Source: Colwellia sp.
GTDB taxonomy: Bacteria; Pseudomonadota; Gammaproteobacteria; Enterobacterales; Alteromonadaceae
Length of the DNA: 64,000 nucleotides
Reading direction: 5' to 3'
Assembly (NCBI GenBank): GCA_029938115.1
Contig: JAPYOP010000008.1
Span: 1 to 64,000 of the forward strand
Shown here in pieces: positions 16,010 to 26,334 of the stretch. Both the position numbers and the translations under genes were made by a program. The notes under the pieces were generated by a model. The model worked only from the letters and a program-made list of their open reading frames with translations, was not told the DNA's origin and made no database searches. How positions within the stretch are numbered: position 1 is the stretch's first letter; each line of letters begins with the position of its first letter.

Positions 16010-17866
16010 TTAGTTACTACGTTGTGGACGTTCATTACGACGACGTGGAGCTTGTTGTCTTTCAACTTGCTCTTCTGAAGCGGTAATAGCCAATGGTTGA
16101 CGACGTACACGCACACCTTTTAACTGCTTGAATAATTCAGCAGGAATGCCCTTAGGCAACTGTACGAAACTATGCTTTTCATGTAAGTTAATTGCGCCAA
16201 TGTAGCTACTATCTAATGATATTTCATTCGCGATAGCGCCAACGATATCACCCGGACGAGCACCATGTTCTTTGCCTACTTCTAAACGGTAAGTCTGCCA
16301 ATCAACATCGTTACGGTTTACTTTAGCTTTACGTGGTCTTTCATCACGTGAACCTCGTTGACCATTACGATCGCCTCGGCTGTCTGCTCGGCTGTCTGAT
16401 CGAGAATCACGACGTGAATCTCTACCACCACGGTCATTACGATCACGACTGCTAGAATTGCGCTCACGTGCATCACGACGAGGTTTTGGATCTTCTTTTG
16501 GCTCTAATGGCTGTTTCAACTGTTTTTGGAATAACAAGGCTGCAGCTAAATCAAGCATCGACATTTCAGATTCATTTGCCATCGCTTCAATAATTTCACG
16601 CATACTTGCCAAGTCTTTTGACTCAACAATTTTAGCCATTTCATCACGAGCACGCTCAATACGTTTTTTACCAAGTTCTTTAATATTTGGTAATTCATAC
16701 ATATTCACTGTGCCAGAAGTTAAACGCTCATAATGACGTAATGAGTACATTTCACGTGGACGAACAAAAGCAATCGACATACCTTCACGACCGGCACGAC
16801 CAGTACGGCCAATACGATGCACATAAGCTTCGTGGTCGCCAGGTAAGTCATAGTTAATAACTAAAGAAATACGAGGAATATCTAAACCACGAGCAACAAC
16901 ATCAGTCGCCACTAAAATAGAAGATTTACCTGATTTCATTTGATCAATAGTACGTTCACGTTGTGCTTGGTTCATGTCACCGTTAAGGGCTAATGCTGGA
17001 TAACCTGCACGCTCTAATTTTTCAGCAATATCAACCGTGTCGTTACGTGTACGCACAAAAATAATCATTGCATCATAATCAACAATTTCAGCAATACGCT
17101 CTAAAGCAGTCATTTTAGTAATGCCGCCTACTTTCCATGCATATTGAGTAATATTTGCTTTAGCTTTTTTAACTGCAGCAATTTTAATATGCTCTGGATC
17201 TTTTAAGAAACGGTTAGCAATTTTACGAATTGCTGCTGGCATAGTTGCTGAGAATAAACACATTTGTGTGGTTTTTGGTAGATGATCTAAAATCCATTGG
17301 ATATCTTCTAAAAAGCCCATGTTTAACATTTCATCAGCTTCATCAAGTACACATACTTTTAAGTCACCTAATTTTAGGCTTTTACGACGTAAATGATCCA
17401 TTAAACGACCCGGTGTACCAACAACAACTTGAGCACCACGTTCTAACTGTTGAAATTGTGGGCCGTAAGATTGACCACCGTATAATGTAGCAACACGTAA
17501 ACCTTTCATGTTTTTACCGAAAGATTCAATCGCTTCAGCGACTTGCATAGCTAATTCACGTGTTGGTGCTAAAACCATTAATTGTGGCTTTTTAATTGAC
17601 GTATCAATTTTTGCTAAGGCAGGTAAACCAAAAGCGGCTGTTTTACCCGTACCTGTTTGCGCTTCACCTAACACATCTTTGCCTGCTAACAATGGCGGAA
17701 TAGTTTGAGCTTGGATATCTGTAGCAGAGGCAAAACCTATAGAGGTGATTGCCGATAGTAATGTTTCTGGTAAACCTAAAGTATCAAAACCCACAGCATC
17801 GATAGTTGAGGTATCTTTTTCAGTATTACTTGAAGTGTTATTTGAAGTATTGTTTTGTTCTGTCAT
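16010..17866 (-). CDS. deaD: DEAD-box ATP-dependent RNA helicase DeaD (CsdA)
   Basis: A 618-aa cold-shock RNA helicase. The Q motif lies at about 26-55, followed by Walker A AQTGTGKT, DEAD (CVLDEADEML), SAT, VATDVVARGLDIPRI and HRIGRTGRAGREG. After the two RecA domains comes a dimerisation region (about 380-450), a charged Arg/Asp/Ser/Gly linker (about 455-515) and a DbpA-type RNA-binding domain (about 520-590, PGDIVGAIANEISLDSSYIG), ending in a basic tail. It acts in ribosome assembly and mRNA decay at low temperature. It has an unusually long leader. Confidence 0.95.
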   Translation of the reverse strand: MTEQNNTSNNTSSNTEKDTSTIDAVGFDTLGLPETLLSAITSIGFASATDIQAQTIPPLLAGKDVLGEAQTGTGKTAAFGLPALAKIDTSIKKPQLMVLAPTRELAMQVAEAIESFGKNMKGLRVATLYGGQSYGPQFQQLERGAQVVVGTPGRLMDHLRRKSLKLGDLKVCVLDEADEMLNMGFLEDIQWILDHLPKTTQMCLFSATMPAAIRKIANRFLKDPEHIKIAAVKKAKANITQYAWKVGGITKMTALERIAEIVDYDAMIIFVRTRNDTVDIAEKLERAGYPALALNGDMNQAQRERTIDQMKSGKSSILVATDVVARGLDIPRISLVINYDLPGDHEAYVHRIGRTGRAGREGMSIAFVRPREMYSLRHYERLTSGTVNMYELPNIKELGKKRIERARDEMAKIVESKDLASMREIIEAMANESEMSMLDLAAALLFQKQLKQPLEPKEDPKPRRDARERNSSSRDRNDRGGRDSRRDSRSDSRADSRGDRNGQRGSRDERPRKAKVNRNDVDWQTYRLEVGKEHGARPGDIVGAIANEISLDSSYIGAINLHEKHSFVQLPKGIPAELFKQLKGVRVRRQPLAITASEEQVERQQAPRRRNERPQRSN

Positions 17867-18220
17867 TTTAATTTCATTCTCTTAAGGCAGGCATAGAGAG
17901 AGTCTTTAAATAAAGAAGCTCTAACAAAGAATGTTTAGCAAAAAATAAACAGCAAAAGAAGCTCACCTTTAAGCATAACAATCGTTATGAAGGCGCACTG
18001 TATTGAATAAATTTTTAATTGCTAAGTCTTAAACCTGCGTACATCATACGAGGAAACCACCAGGAAGACTTAAAGCGCATAGCGTATGTCACGCTATATT
18101 TCTGCTGAAAACGAAATGTTCAGCTGGGCAAGTCTATTGGGCGGAAAACCCCTACTCATTTTCGATGGGCTTATCATTTTGTTGAAGTTACTCTGTAATA
18201 ATCAACATCCCTACATCGAG
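17867..18220 (-). promoter_or_regulatory. Long structured 5' leader of deaD
   Basis: About 350 nt separate the predicted transcription start (near 18220) from the deaD ATG. The leader holds several perfect hairpins: ATAGCGT/ACGCTAT with a 5-nt loop at 18079-18097, CGTA/TACG near 18036-18050, and CATAAC/GTTATG near 17976-17991. Long leaders are characteristic of cold-induced csdA/deaD and cspA mRNAs, where they control stability and translation. A plus-strand open frame at 18086-18292 in this region looks like chance. Confidence 0.6.
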
Positions 18221-18226
18221 GCGCGC

Positions 18227-18232
18227 ATTATA
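18227..18232 (-). promoter_or_regulatory. Probable deaD promoter (-10)
   Basis: A perfect TATAAT on the minus strand is followed directly by a GC-rich discriminator GCGCGCC. The -35 region is weak: TTGTAT at 16-nt spacing is the best I can see. The location between the HDOD remnant and deaD makes deaD the only sensible target. Confidence 0.55.
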
Positions 18233-18348
18233 CAGAAGTTATGTTTTTATACAAACAATACCTCTATAAAAGCTAAAATAAAATTCAATTAATTATTAAA
18301 CAAGATCAAAATACGTCTACATTACCAATAAAATTCAACCAGATAGAT

Positions 18349-18915
18349 TCATCTACTTTTAGCTTTTCTAATGATTTTTCCTACATCATGAATTAACCCC
18401 AAAAAATGTGCATCAAATTCATTTTGATTATGCTCAACAGCTAGTACTTGGCACAAAAATGCACACTGCTTTGAGTGCTCGCATATTTGACGACCAAACT
18501 TCTTAAAATAAATAGCCTTTTGTGGCATTAAAGATTTCATTAAAATCGAGGTCGCAATATTAGCAACGCCTGTGGTGCCTAAAACACCTACCGCTTTTTT
18601 TATAGATTGGATTGATTCATCACCTCGTGAATATTTTGCTGAGTTAGCAATTTTCAAAACAGTTAATGATAACCCTGGATCTTTTTCAATAATGCCGATG
18701 AAATCCATAAATTCAGCATCAGGATCTTTCAATGTATCAATTAATTTCAGCAGAATATTCGGTAGTGGCGGAATTTGATTAGAAAGCAGTTTAGGATCAT
18801 TCAATACACTTCTAACATTATTTAAAGTCGCTTGCTCTAAAGAATTCATAGAGATACTTGAGCTTGTAGTATCAAATAATGAATCATAAAAAGCAGTTGA
18901 AATGTTAGTCGACAT
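18349..18915 (-). pseudogene. Truncated HDOD-domain protein
   Basis: 188 aa. An N-terminal extension of about 35 residues is followed by an HDOD domain (about 40-183) with the family landmarks LPPLPNILLKL-like (residues QIPPLPNILLKLIDTL), IIEKDPGLSLTVLKIANSA and IKKAVGVLGTTGVANIATS. The frame stops a few residues after GLIHDVGKI, where full HDOD domains continue for some 60-80 residues and often carry a further domain. I infer loss of the C-terminal part by a stop or deletion. A good ribosome-binding site (AAGGAAG) remains, so a short product may still be made. It sits 55 nt downstream of nuoN. Confidence 0.6.
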
Positions 18916-18923
18916 AGACTTCC

Positions 18924-18964
18924 TTTCGATTTAAAAATACCATTTAAGTATTTTTAAATCGAAA
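18924..18964 (-). terminator. 17-bp perfect hairpin after nuoN
   Basis: Arms of 17 bp (18924-18940 and 18948-18964) pair perfectly around a 7-nt loop, just after the nuoN stop. On the minus strand the hairpin is followed by GGAAGTCT and the HDOD start codon, not by a U-tract. Its right arm in RNA borders the HDOD ribosome-binding site. It could end or stabilise the nuo message, or limit HDOD translation. Confidence 0.5.
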
Positions 18965-18970
18965 CCTGAA

Positions 18971-20452
18971 TTAAAAATTAATAAATATTTGTGATAGCAA
19001 TTCAGGATATAGCCCAAGTGCTACACCAAAAGCCACTAGCGTTACGACAGAGGCATTGACTAAAGGCTTTAATTTAAGCGGCCTATAGTTTCCATTATGT
19101 TGGTCAATGCTGCTTGTGTTAAAGAGGGCAAAGATAATACCCAAGTAATAAACCAAGGCAATACCACTACCTATAATCAAGGCAGCAATTAACCACCACT
19201 GTTGCGCATAAAAAGCCACATTAAGTAGGTAAAACTTACCTATAAAGCCCATTGTTAACGGAATGCCCGCCAAGCTCAATACGGCCACAATAACGAGCAT
19301 TGCTAACGAGCGTTTTTGCCAAAAGAGTCCTTGCCAGTCATCTACATTTAACTCGGTATTACAACTATTATTTTGAGTCAACTGCAACACCATAAATAAC
19401 GATACTGTTGCTAATACATATGCCGATAAATAAAATAGCGCGCTTTGCCATGCTAAAACGACACTTTGGGGTGAAAGTACCATTAAAACGATGAGTAAAT
19501 AGCCCATATGTGCAATAGAAGAATAAGCTAACAAACGTTTAATATTTTGTTGTTTTAAGGCTAAAGTATTACCAACAAGCATAGACAAAATAGCGAATAT
19601 GCTCATAAAATTAAAGGTACTTAGTGTATTACCATTACTTACAATAGGTTGAATAAATAATGATGGCTGACTAAACCAGAACTTCATTAACACTACAAAC
19701 ATAGCGACTTTTGAAACTGTCGCTAACAATAATGTTACTGAAGTTGGCGCCCCTTGATAAACATCGGGCGTCCAGAAATGAAATGGCGCAAGCGATAATT
19801 TAAAAGCGACACCGATAAGAAAAAGTAAAACACCCGCATGATGAAATAAACTAATAACAGGGCTGACTTCATTAGAGCTTAAAAGGTCTGTAGCAAAACT
19901 TAAACTACCACTTTGACTATAAATAAACGCAATACCTAACAACATAAAGCTTGATGCTGTTGCACTTAATATAAGATATTTAAAAGAACTTTCAACACTA
20001 TATTGACTATCACGGCTATACCCGACCATTCCGACTAAGGCTATGCTAAGTAATTCAAAGCCCAGAAATAATGAAGCAAAGTGATCACTCATCACCAAAA
20101 TACCTGCACCTAACACCACAAGTTGCAGCAATATAAAAAATTCATCATGCACTTCAACGCTATGAGTTAACCACGCAGTGCTTAATAAACCAACGGCAAG
20201 GCTTGCTGCCAATATTAATATGAAGGCAAAATTGCCATAGTTATCAACCTTCATTAAGATTGTTACTTGCATCGCGTCGGTTAAGTTCATCATTAGCGAA
20301 ATACTGGCTAACATGGCGCAAACAAATATTGTTAAGGTAAAAGCTAAGATTAATTTTTGCGAGCGACGCCAAGCTATTAACAGCAGTGAAAGCACAATGC
20401 CAAAAGCAACAATCAATAGCGGTGATATACTATGAATCATCAATAAAGTCAT
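18971..20452 (-). CDS. nuoN: NADH-quinone oxidoreductase subunit N
   Basis: A 493-aa proton-pumping membrane subunit of complex I, last of 13 nuo genes. It has about 14 membrane helices in the antiporter-like fold, with the conserved pattern GVAFKLSLAPFHFWTPDVYQ (lysine of the proton path) and NIKRLLAYSSIAHMGYLLIV. The start ATG is 1 nt downstream of the nuoM stop. The hairpin at 18924-18964 follows. Confidence 0.96.
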   Translation of the reverse strand: MTLLMIHSISPLLIVAFGIVLSLLLIAWRRSQKLILAFTLTIFVCAMLASISLMMNLTDAMQVTILMKVDNYGNFAFILILAASLAVGLLSTAWLTHSVEVHDEFFILLQLVVLGAGILVMSDHFASLFLGFELLSIALVGMVGYSRDSQYSVESSFKYLILSATASSFMLLGIAFIYSQSGSLSFATDLLSSNEVSPVISLFHHAGVLLFLIGVAFKLSLAPFHFWTPDVYQGAPTSVTLLLATVSKVAMFVVLMKFWFSQPSLFIQPIVSNGNTLSTFNFMSIFAILSMLVGNTLALKQQNIKRLLAYSSIAHMGYLLIVLMVLSPQSVVLAWQSALFYLSAYVLATVSLFMVLQLTQNNSCNTELNVDDWQGLFWQKRSLAMLVIVAVLSLAGIPLTMGFIGKFYLLNVAFYAQQWWLIAALIIGSGIALVYYLGIIFALFNTSSIDQHNGNYRPLKLKPLVNASVVTLVAFGVALGLYPELLSQIFINF

Positions 20453-20453
20453 A

Positions 20454-21938
20454 TTATTGCCCTCCTGCTGTGTTGGTCAACACCAGTGTTTGACCTGTGT
20501 CTTGAAAAAACATTAAGACTATGTTTGGATAAAAACCAATTAGAATCAGCAAGGCAAGTAAAGAAGAAAATACCAACAACTCTCGTTTTGATAAGTCATC
20601 AACTTTACTTGACTCACCTCGATTCGCTTCTTTACCTTGGAAGGCACTTTGAAATAGCACCATGCCATAAATAGCGGAGCCTACCAGTCCAAAAGCAGCA
20701 AGAATAGTCAACAGAGGAAAACGTTGATAAGCGCCAACTAAAGAGAAAAACTCCGCAACAAAATTAGCTAAACCCGGCAAGCCAAAAGCAGCCGCAGCAA
20801 AGGCTAAAGCAAAGCCGCCCATGCGTGGCGCTGTTTGCCAAAAGCCGCCCATATGTCCTAAATCACGAGAGTGAATACGACTATAGACCATACCTGCCAA
20901 AGCAAATAAAGCGGCACTACTTAGACCATGAGCAACTAAGGTTAAAACAGCACCTTGATAAGCAATAGCATTAAAAGAGAACAACGCTAACATTACAAAG
21001 CCCATATGGCTAATACTGCTGTAGGCAACTAGTCGCTTAAAGTCTTGCTGAGCAAAGGCCATTTTTGCGCCATATAAAATACTCACCACACCTAATGTTG
21101 CAGCAATTGGCGCAAACTCCATACTCGCTTGTGGAAATAAATGCAGAACAAAACGAATTAGACCATATGCTCCGGTTTTCAATAACACGCCGGCAAGTAA
21201 AACACTGCCTGCAGTTGGCGCTTGGGTATGTGCATCAGGCAACCAAGAATGCACAGGAACAGAGGGTAATTTAACGGCAAAAGCAATAAAGAAGCCCAGC
21301 ATTAAATAAAGGCTTGTCGATAATGGCAAATTAAGTGTTAACCAGTCTTGATAGAAAAAGCTAACTTGACCCCTTTGTTGAAAATGTATCGTTGCCATGG
21401 CAATGATTGCCACGAGCATGAGTAGGCTACTGACTTGGGTGAATATGAAAAACTTAATCGCCGCAAAGTGTCTATTTTCATGTCCCCAAATAGCTATTAA
21501 TGCGGTCATTGGCAGTAACATTACTTCCCAAAAGAAGAAAAACAAAAACATATCTACAGCGGTAAAAACCCCAATGATACCCGCAATAGCTGCAAGTAAA
21601 TTAAAATAGTAAAAACCGGTTTTAGTTTGAATCTCTTGCCAAGAAACGAGTACACAAATAACCGCTAAAAATAATGTTAGCAATACCAGTACTAAACTTA
21701 AATAATCAACGGCTAAAGCATACTCAATATTAAAACTACTGATCCAACTTAAACGTACTAATGTTTGCAGCGAGCTAAAATCAAGCCCTGCGGTTGTTAT
21801 TGATATAACAAAATAGAAACCAACAATTATTACTGTTAGCAATGCTATCCAACGGGCACTTTGCGCTTTTACTCCTTCAATGTACCAAGCGAGAGCGCCA
21901 CCAAAAAATAAGCTCGACATAACTAAAGTTATACTCAT
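20454..21938 (-). CDS. nuoM: NADH-quinone oxidoreductase subunit M
   Basis: A 494-aa antiporter-like membrane subunit of complex I. Conserved proton-channel residues are visible in FFFFWEVMLLPMTALIAIWG (Glu), AFAVKLPSVPVHSWLPDAHT (Lys) and DFKRLVAYSSISHMGFVMLA. The start overlaps the nuoL stop by one base, so the two are translationally coupled. Confidence 0.96.
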   Translation of the reverse strand: MSITLVMSSLFFGGALAWYIEGVKAQSARWIALLTVIIVGFYFVISITTAGLDFSSLQTLVRLSWISSFNIEYALAVDYLSLVLVLLTLFLAVICVLVSWQEIQTKTGFYYFNLLAAIAGIIGVFTAVDMFLFFFFWEVMLLPMTALIAIWGHENRHFAAIKFFIFTQVSSLLMLVAIIAMATIHFQQRGQVSFFYQDWLTLNLPLSTSLYLMLGFFIAFAVKLPSVPVHSWLPDAHTQAPTAGSVLLAGVLLKTGAYGLIRFVLHLFPQASMEFAPIAATLGVVSILYGAKMAFAQQDFKRLVAYSSISHMGFVMLALFSFNAIAYQGAVLTLVAHGLSSAALFALAGMVYSRIHSRDLGHMGGFWQTAPRMGGFALAFAAAAFGLPGLANFVAEFFSLVGAYQRFPLLTILAAFGLVGSAIYGMVLFQSAFQGKEANRGESSKVDDLSKRELLVFSSLLALLILIGFYPNIVLMFFQDTGQTLVLTNTAGGQ

Positions 21939-23842
21939 TAGCTTGCCTCCAGTGAAAATGATTCAATATTAAGTGTTAGTAATAAAAGCAAAGTAGCAAG
22001 CCCAATAGCAGCTGCATACCAACGCAGTTTACCTGTTTGACTGCTTTTAAGTACATCGTGACAAATACCAACATACCAAGCGTTAAGCATGATCAGCTGA
22101 TCAAAAAGATCATTTTTGTTTAACCTAGCTAAATAGCAGTAAGGTTTAACAAGTAATAAATCATAAAGACGGTCAAAGCCTAAACCTAGACGACAAAACA
22201 GTACCAAAGCGCTTGGATTGTCTTGATAATTCTCTTTATTAGAGCCACGGTAGTTAGAAAAGTAAAACCAAGAAAATAGAATACCGACAAAAGGTGCAGC
22301 AATCGCCACACTATGTAGCCAATGAGGTTCATCCAAGTTTAATGGCTCGATACTAGGAAAAACTGCGGATAAACTTAGCTCAATAGTATTAGCAAATATG
22401 CCGCCAATAAGCGATAACACAGCCAAAGCAATAAGGGATAGCTTTAACAACTTACTTGATGATGGTTGCAATTCATGATCAAAGCGTTTTTCTCCCATAA
22501 AGGCTAAAAAGAATAATCGACAACTATAAATACTGGTTAATAACGCACCAAAGATAGCACAATACCACAGCATTGGACCGGCAGTATTTGATGACCAAAG
22601 TTGGGCAATAATGGCTTCTTTTGAAAAGAAGCCTGAACTACCTGGCAACGCCATTAAACAAACCAGACCAATAGCAAACAGCGCGGTTTCAAAGGGCAAA
22701 CGTTTTAACAAACCGCCCATTTTAAAAAGGTTTTGCTGATGATGCAGTGCAAGAATAATAGCGCCAGCGGTTAAAAATAATAACGCTTTAAAAAAGGCAT
22801 GGGTCATTAAGTGGAAAACGCCTGCTGAAAAAGCTCCTGCTCCTAATGACAACATCATATAACCTATTTGGCTCATGGTTGAGTAGGCTAACACGCGCTT
22901 TATATCGTTTTGCGCTAGTGCAGCAATACCAGCGAGCAATAAAGTAGTTGCACCCAACCAAGCGACATAATTCATCACTTCAGGTGCCAGTAGAAATATA
23001 CCGTTCATACGAGCAATTAAATAAACCCCTGCTGTTACCATAGTCGCCGCATGAATTAATGCACTTACCGGTGTTGGTCCGGCCATGGCATCAGGTAACC
23101 AAGTTTGCAAAGGTAATTGTGCTGACTTCCCTACCGCACCACCAAGTAATAACAAGGCTATCCAGTAAGGCGCATCATCGCCAACCGTCCATAACATATT
23201 CGCATTTTCAGTTAACGCATTAATGTTGAACTGTCCTAGCTCTTTAAACAGCATAAATAGCCCTATAGCCATAGCTGTATCACCTACTCGTGTAACAATA
23301 AAAGCCTTTCTTGCTGCCAGTACATTCGCTTTTTCTTGATACCAAAAACCAATCAATAAGAAGCTACATAAGCCAACACCTTCCCACCCCAAATACAGTA
23401 AGACTAAGTTATCGGCCAAAACTAAAATCAACATGGCAACGATGAATAAATTCATATAAGCCATAAAACGGGTAAAATTTTCATCCTCTTTCATATAAGC
23501 TGCAGCAAATATGTGGATCAACAAGCCAATGCCTGAAACAACTGAAATCATCACCGCTGAAAGGCCATCAAGATAAAAACTGATATTAATTTTCGCTGTT
23601 AAGCTACCCTCTAAACCTAACTCAAACCAGTTCCATAAATGGACAGTTAATATTGGTGACTGCACAGAGAGTTGATTGATAACAACAAAGCTAGATATTG
23701 CACTTAACGCCATTGAGCCAACACTAAGTATTGCCGCCATATGCCAAGATAAACGTTTGCCAAAACCAATCAATAATAGAAAACTAATTAAAGGATAAAA
23801 AGGCAATAATGCTAATACGGTTTCTGGAAGTGAGTTAGTCAT
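21938..23842 (-). CDS. nuoL: NADH-quinone oxidoreductase subunit L
   Basis: A 634-aa distal proton-pumping subunit of complex I. The antiporter core shows LYLGWEGVGLCSFLLIGFWY, GKSAQLPLQTWLPDAMAGPT and NDIKRVLAYSTMSQIGYMML. The C-terminal third contains the lateral amphipathic helix region (about 520-600) and a final membrane helix. It starts 3 nt after nuoK. Confidence 0.97.
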   Translation of the reverse strand: MTNSLPETVLALLPFYPLISFLLLIGFGKRLSWHMAAILSVGSMALSAISSFVVINQLSVQSPILTVHLWNWFELGLEGSLTAKINISFYLDGLSAVMISVVSGIGLLIHIFAAAYMKEDENFTRFMAYMNLFIVAMLILVLADNLVLLYLGWEGVGLCSFLLIGFWYQEKANVLAARKAFIVTRVGDTAMAIGLFMLFKELGQFNINALTENANMLWTVGDDAPYWIALLLLGGAVGKSAQLPLQTWLPDAMAGPTPVSALIHAATMVTAGVYLIARMNGIFLLAPEVMNYVAWLGATTLLLAGIAALAQNDIKRVLAYSTMSQIGYMMLSLGAGAFSAGVFHLMTHAFFKALLFLTAGAIILALHHQQNLFKMGGLLKRLPFETALFAIGLVCLMALPGSSGFFSKEAIIAQLWSSNTAGPMLWYCAIFGALLTSIYSCRLFFLAFMGEKRFDHELQPSSSKLLKLSLIALAVLSLIGGIFANTIELSLSAVFPSIEPLNLDEPHWLHSVAIAAPFVGILFSWFYFSNYRGSNKENYQDNPSALVLFCRLGLGFDRLYDLLLVKPYCYLARLNKNDLFDQLIMLNAWYVGICHDVLKSSQTGKLRWYAAAIGLATLLLLLTLNIESFSLEAS

Positions 23843-23845
23843 TAC

Positions 23846-24154
23846 TTACCCCTTTAGCTTACTAAGCAAATCGATGTCCAGGGATTTAAAACGTCGCTGC
23901 ATTTGAATTAACAAAGCTAAACCAACCGCAACTTCTGCTGCTGCTAACGTTAAAATTAGAATAAACATAACCTGACCATCTGCTTGGTGCCATGCACTAC
24001 CTGCACCAATAAATGCCACACCGACAGCATTAAGCATCACTTCCAAACTCATTAAAATAAACAGCGTGTTTTTTCGAGAAATTACGCCAACAAAGCCAAT
24101 GGAAAATAAAATACTCGCCAATATTAAAATATGACTTAACGGAATAGCGCTCAT
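23846..24154 (-). CDS. nuoK: NADH-quinone oxidoreductase subunit K
   Basis: A 102-aa complex I subunit with three membrane helices. The conserved membrane glutamates are in [15 protein letters not shown] and [15 protein letters not shown]. Length matches the family. It overlaps nuoJ by 4 nt (ATGA). Confidence 0.97.
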   Translation of the reverse strand: MSAIPLSHILILASILFSIGFVGVISRKNTLFILMSLEVMLNAVGVAFIGAGSAWHQADGQVMFILILTLAAAEVAVGLALLIQMQRRFKSLDIDLLSKLKG

Positions 24155-24771
24155 GAGTGCCCTCCTGTTTCTTTTTGCTTATCTAAATCATTATGACCTA
24201 AACTAACACCTTCAGGCTTGGCAAAGTGATAGCCTGCAATTAAGCCCGCAAGCAGTAAAAAAGAGGCTATTTCTACAGCCAGTAGATAAGGACCATAAAG
24301 TAAAATGCCCACTTGTTTAGCTTCAATAATATTTGAAGTTAACTTTTCTTGTACAGCAGAGTTATCGATAGCAAAAATTAGTTGTGCAAGGAGTAAAGCA
24401 GCGATAAGACTCGGCCCAAACCATATATTAATATTACTCAACTTAAATGCATGGGCTTGTGGGGCCTTTAGTGTTTCATCTTGACCAAGACCAAACATCA
24501 TAATGGCAAAAACGAATAGTACTAAAATAGCGCCGGCATAAACAATAACCTCTAAACCTGCAGCAAAAGGGGCGCCCATTAAATAAAAGCAAACGGCCAC
24601 CGCTAATAAAGACACGACTAAATAGAGTAAAGAGTGCACAGTATTTTTACCTGTTACGACTTTTAAACTAGCAACAATGGCTAGAGCAGCAGCAAAATAA
24701 AACATCAATTGCAGAGAGTTCAACCCCATCATTAAGTGAGCTTGAGAAAGGCTAGTAGCACTATTACTCAT
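24151..24771 (-). CDS. nuoJ: NADH-quinone oxidoreductase subunit J
   Basis: A 206-aa complex I membrane subunit with about five helices. The family signature [20 protein letters not shown], containing the pi-bulge helix that links quinone chemistry to proton pumping, lies at about 72-92. It overlaps nuoI by 4 nt and nuoK by 4 nt. Confidence 0.96.
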   Translation of the reverse strand: MSNSATSLSQAHLMMGLNSLQLMFYFAAALAIVASLKVVTGKNTVHSLLYLVVSLLAVAVCFYLMGAPFAAGLEVIVYAGAILVLFVFAIMMFGLGQDETLKAPQAHAFKLSNINIWFGPSLIAALLLAQLIFAIDNSAVQEKLTSNIIEAKQVGILLYGPYLLAVEIASFLLLAGLIAGYHFAKPEGVSLGHNDLDKQKETGGHS

Positions 24772-25367
24772 GGCATCAACCCCTTAATATTTACTGGCGA
24801 CTTCTCTTGCTCTGCGCCACCTTTAGCTTTACGCTCGCCGTTAATATTTACTTCAATACCACTATGACGATAAAAGCTATAATCAGGATATTTTCCGACT
24901 CCGCTAATGAGCAAATGCTCTTTTTCATAGACGAGATTTTGTCTTTCATATTCAGCCAATTCAATATCTGGCGTTAATTGAATGGCATAAGTGGGGCAAG
25001 CTTCTTCACAAAAACCACAAAGAATACAACGGGAAAAGTTAATTCGAAAAAAATCTGCACGTTTTCTGCCATCATCATCAATGGTTTGCTGTAAGGCAAT
25101 ACAATCTACAGGACAGGCAGCTGCACATAAATTACAACCCACACAACGTTCTTCACCATCAGGATCTCGTGTTAATACAATTCGACCTCGATACCTTGGT
25201 GCCAAGTAAGGTTTTTGTTCTGGGTATTCAACCGTATCAGCTTTAGTAAAGGTATGTTTAAGTACCAACGCCATCGTTCTTAATTGGCTAACAAACATAT
25301 CCACTGCAGTACTTAATGCATTGGCTTTTTCTTTTTGATGGTGATACTTATGCTCTGAATCAGCCAT
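24768..25367 (-). CDS. nuoI: NADH-quinone oxidoreductase subunit I (2x 4Fe-4S)
   Basis: A 199-aa peripheral-arm ferredoxin subunit carrying clusters N6a and N6b. The two motifs are [15 protein letters not shown] and [12 protein letters not shown]. The N-terminal extension of about 35 residues before the first conserved block ([18 protein letters not shown]) is charged and variable. Its start overlaps the end of nuoH by 8 nt. Confidence 0.97.
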   Translation of the reverse strand: MADSEHKYHHQKEKANALSTAVDMFVSQLRTMALVLKHTFTKADTVEYPEQKPYLAPRYRGRIVLTRDPDGEERCVGCNLCAAACPVDCIALQQTIDDDGRKRADFFRINFSRCILCGFCEEACPTYAIQLTPDIELAEYERQNLVYEKEHLLISGVGKYPDYSFYRHSGIEVNINGERKAKGGAEQEKSPVNIKGLMP

Positions 25368-26334
25368 AAAACCCTCCCAATTTGAAGGCTGCGGTAGCTA
25401 ATAAATTAATTAACGCTAGAGGCAGCATATATTTCCAGCCAAAACTAAGTAATTGATCAAAGCGAGGACGTGGTAATGAGGTACGCAGTAAAATAAAAAA
25501 CATTACAAAGAAGAGTATTTTTAAAATAAACCAAACCAATGGCGGTAGCCATGACGCTAATGGCTCAGGCATCAACCAACCGCCAAAAAACAATACCACT
25601 GACATCGCCGAAATTAGCGTGACACTTAAGTATTCACCAAGAAAAAACAAAGCAAACTTTAAACCGGAATACTCCGTGTGAAAACCTGCGGTTAGCTCAG
25701 TTTCAGCTTCAGGTAAATCAAAAGGCAAACGGTGGCTTTCTGCAATTCCAGCAATTAAGAATATGATAAAGCCCAAAAACTGTGTTTGAATAAGCCAACC
25801 ACTTTCTTGAGCAATCACGATTTCTCGTAAATTAAAACTCCCAGTTAACAACACAACGCCCATTACAGATAGCCCCATAAAGACTTCATAGCTTATTGTT
25901 TGTGCCGCTGCTCTCATACCGCCAAGCAAAGCATATTTAGAATTTGAAGCCCAGCCTGCTAACACAACGCTGTAAACAGAAAGAGAGGCCATGGCAAGAA
26001 AAAACAATAGACCAATATTTAAATCTGAGACACCAATGCTTGGTGAAAAAGGGATAACAGCAAAACTCATTAACACGCAAACAGCGCCAATAACAGGAGC
26101 AATGGTAAAAACAAGACGTTCACTAAAAGGTGGGATCCAATCTTCTTTGCCAAGAATTTTTAGTAAATCGGCTAAGGATTGCAAAATACCAAAAGGGCCA
26201 ACGCGATTAGGGCCAAGCCTATCTTGCCAAATCCCTATCATACGCCGCTCAACCCAGACCAACATTGCCGCTATTGGAATAAGTAGCGCAATTATAATTG
26301 TCATCTCTAGGAGCTTAAATAGAATTTCAGCCAT
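25360..26334 (-). CDS. nuoH: NADH-quinone oxidoreductase subunit H
   Basis: A membrane subunit forming the quinone chamber of complex I, with eight helices. I choose ATG 26334 (324 aa, [11 protein letters not shown]) over the in-frame start 45 nt upstream because AGGAG lies 6 nt before it and this leaves an 8-nt overlap with nuoG, like the neighbouring junctions. Conserved loops are visible: [20 protein letters not shown] and [20 protein letters not shown]. Confidence 0.95.
   Translation of the reverse strand: MAEILFKLLEMTIIIALLIPIAAMLVWVERRMIGIWQDRLGPNRVGPFGILQSLADLLKILGKEDWIPPFSERLVFTIAPVIGAVCVLMSFAVIPFSPSIGVSDLNIGLLFFLAMASLSVYSVVLAGWASNSKYALLGGMRAAAQTISYEVFMGLSVMGVVLLTGSFNLREIVIAQESGWLIQTQFLGFIIFLIAGIAESHRLPFDLPEAETELTAGFHTEYSGLKFALFFLGEYLSVTLISAMSVVLFFGGWLMPEPLASWLPPLVWFILKILFFVMFFILLRTSLPRPRFDQLLSFGWKYMLPLALINLLATAAFKLGGFYG

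Noticed and set aside
18086-18292. 68-codon plus-strand open frame
   Set aside because: It covers the deaD promoter and leader in antisense, has no ribosome-binding site and no recognisable sequence.
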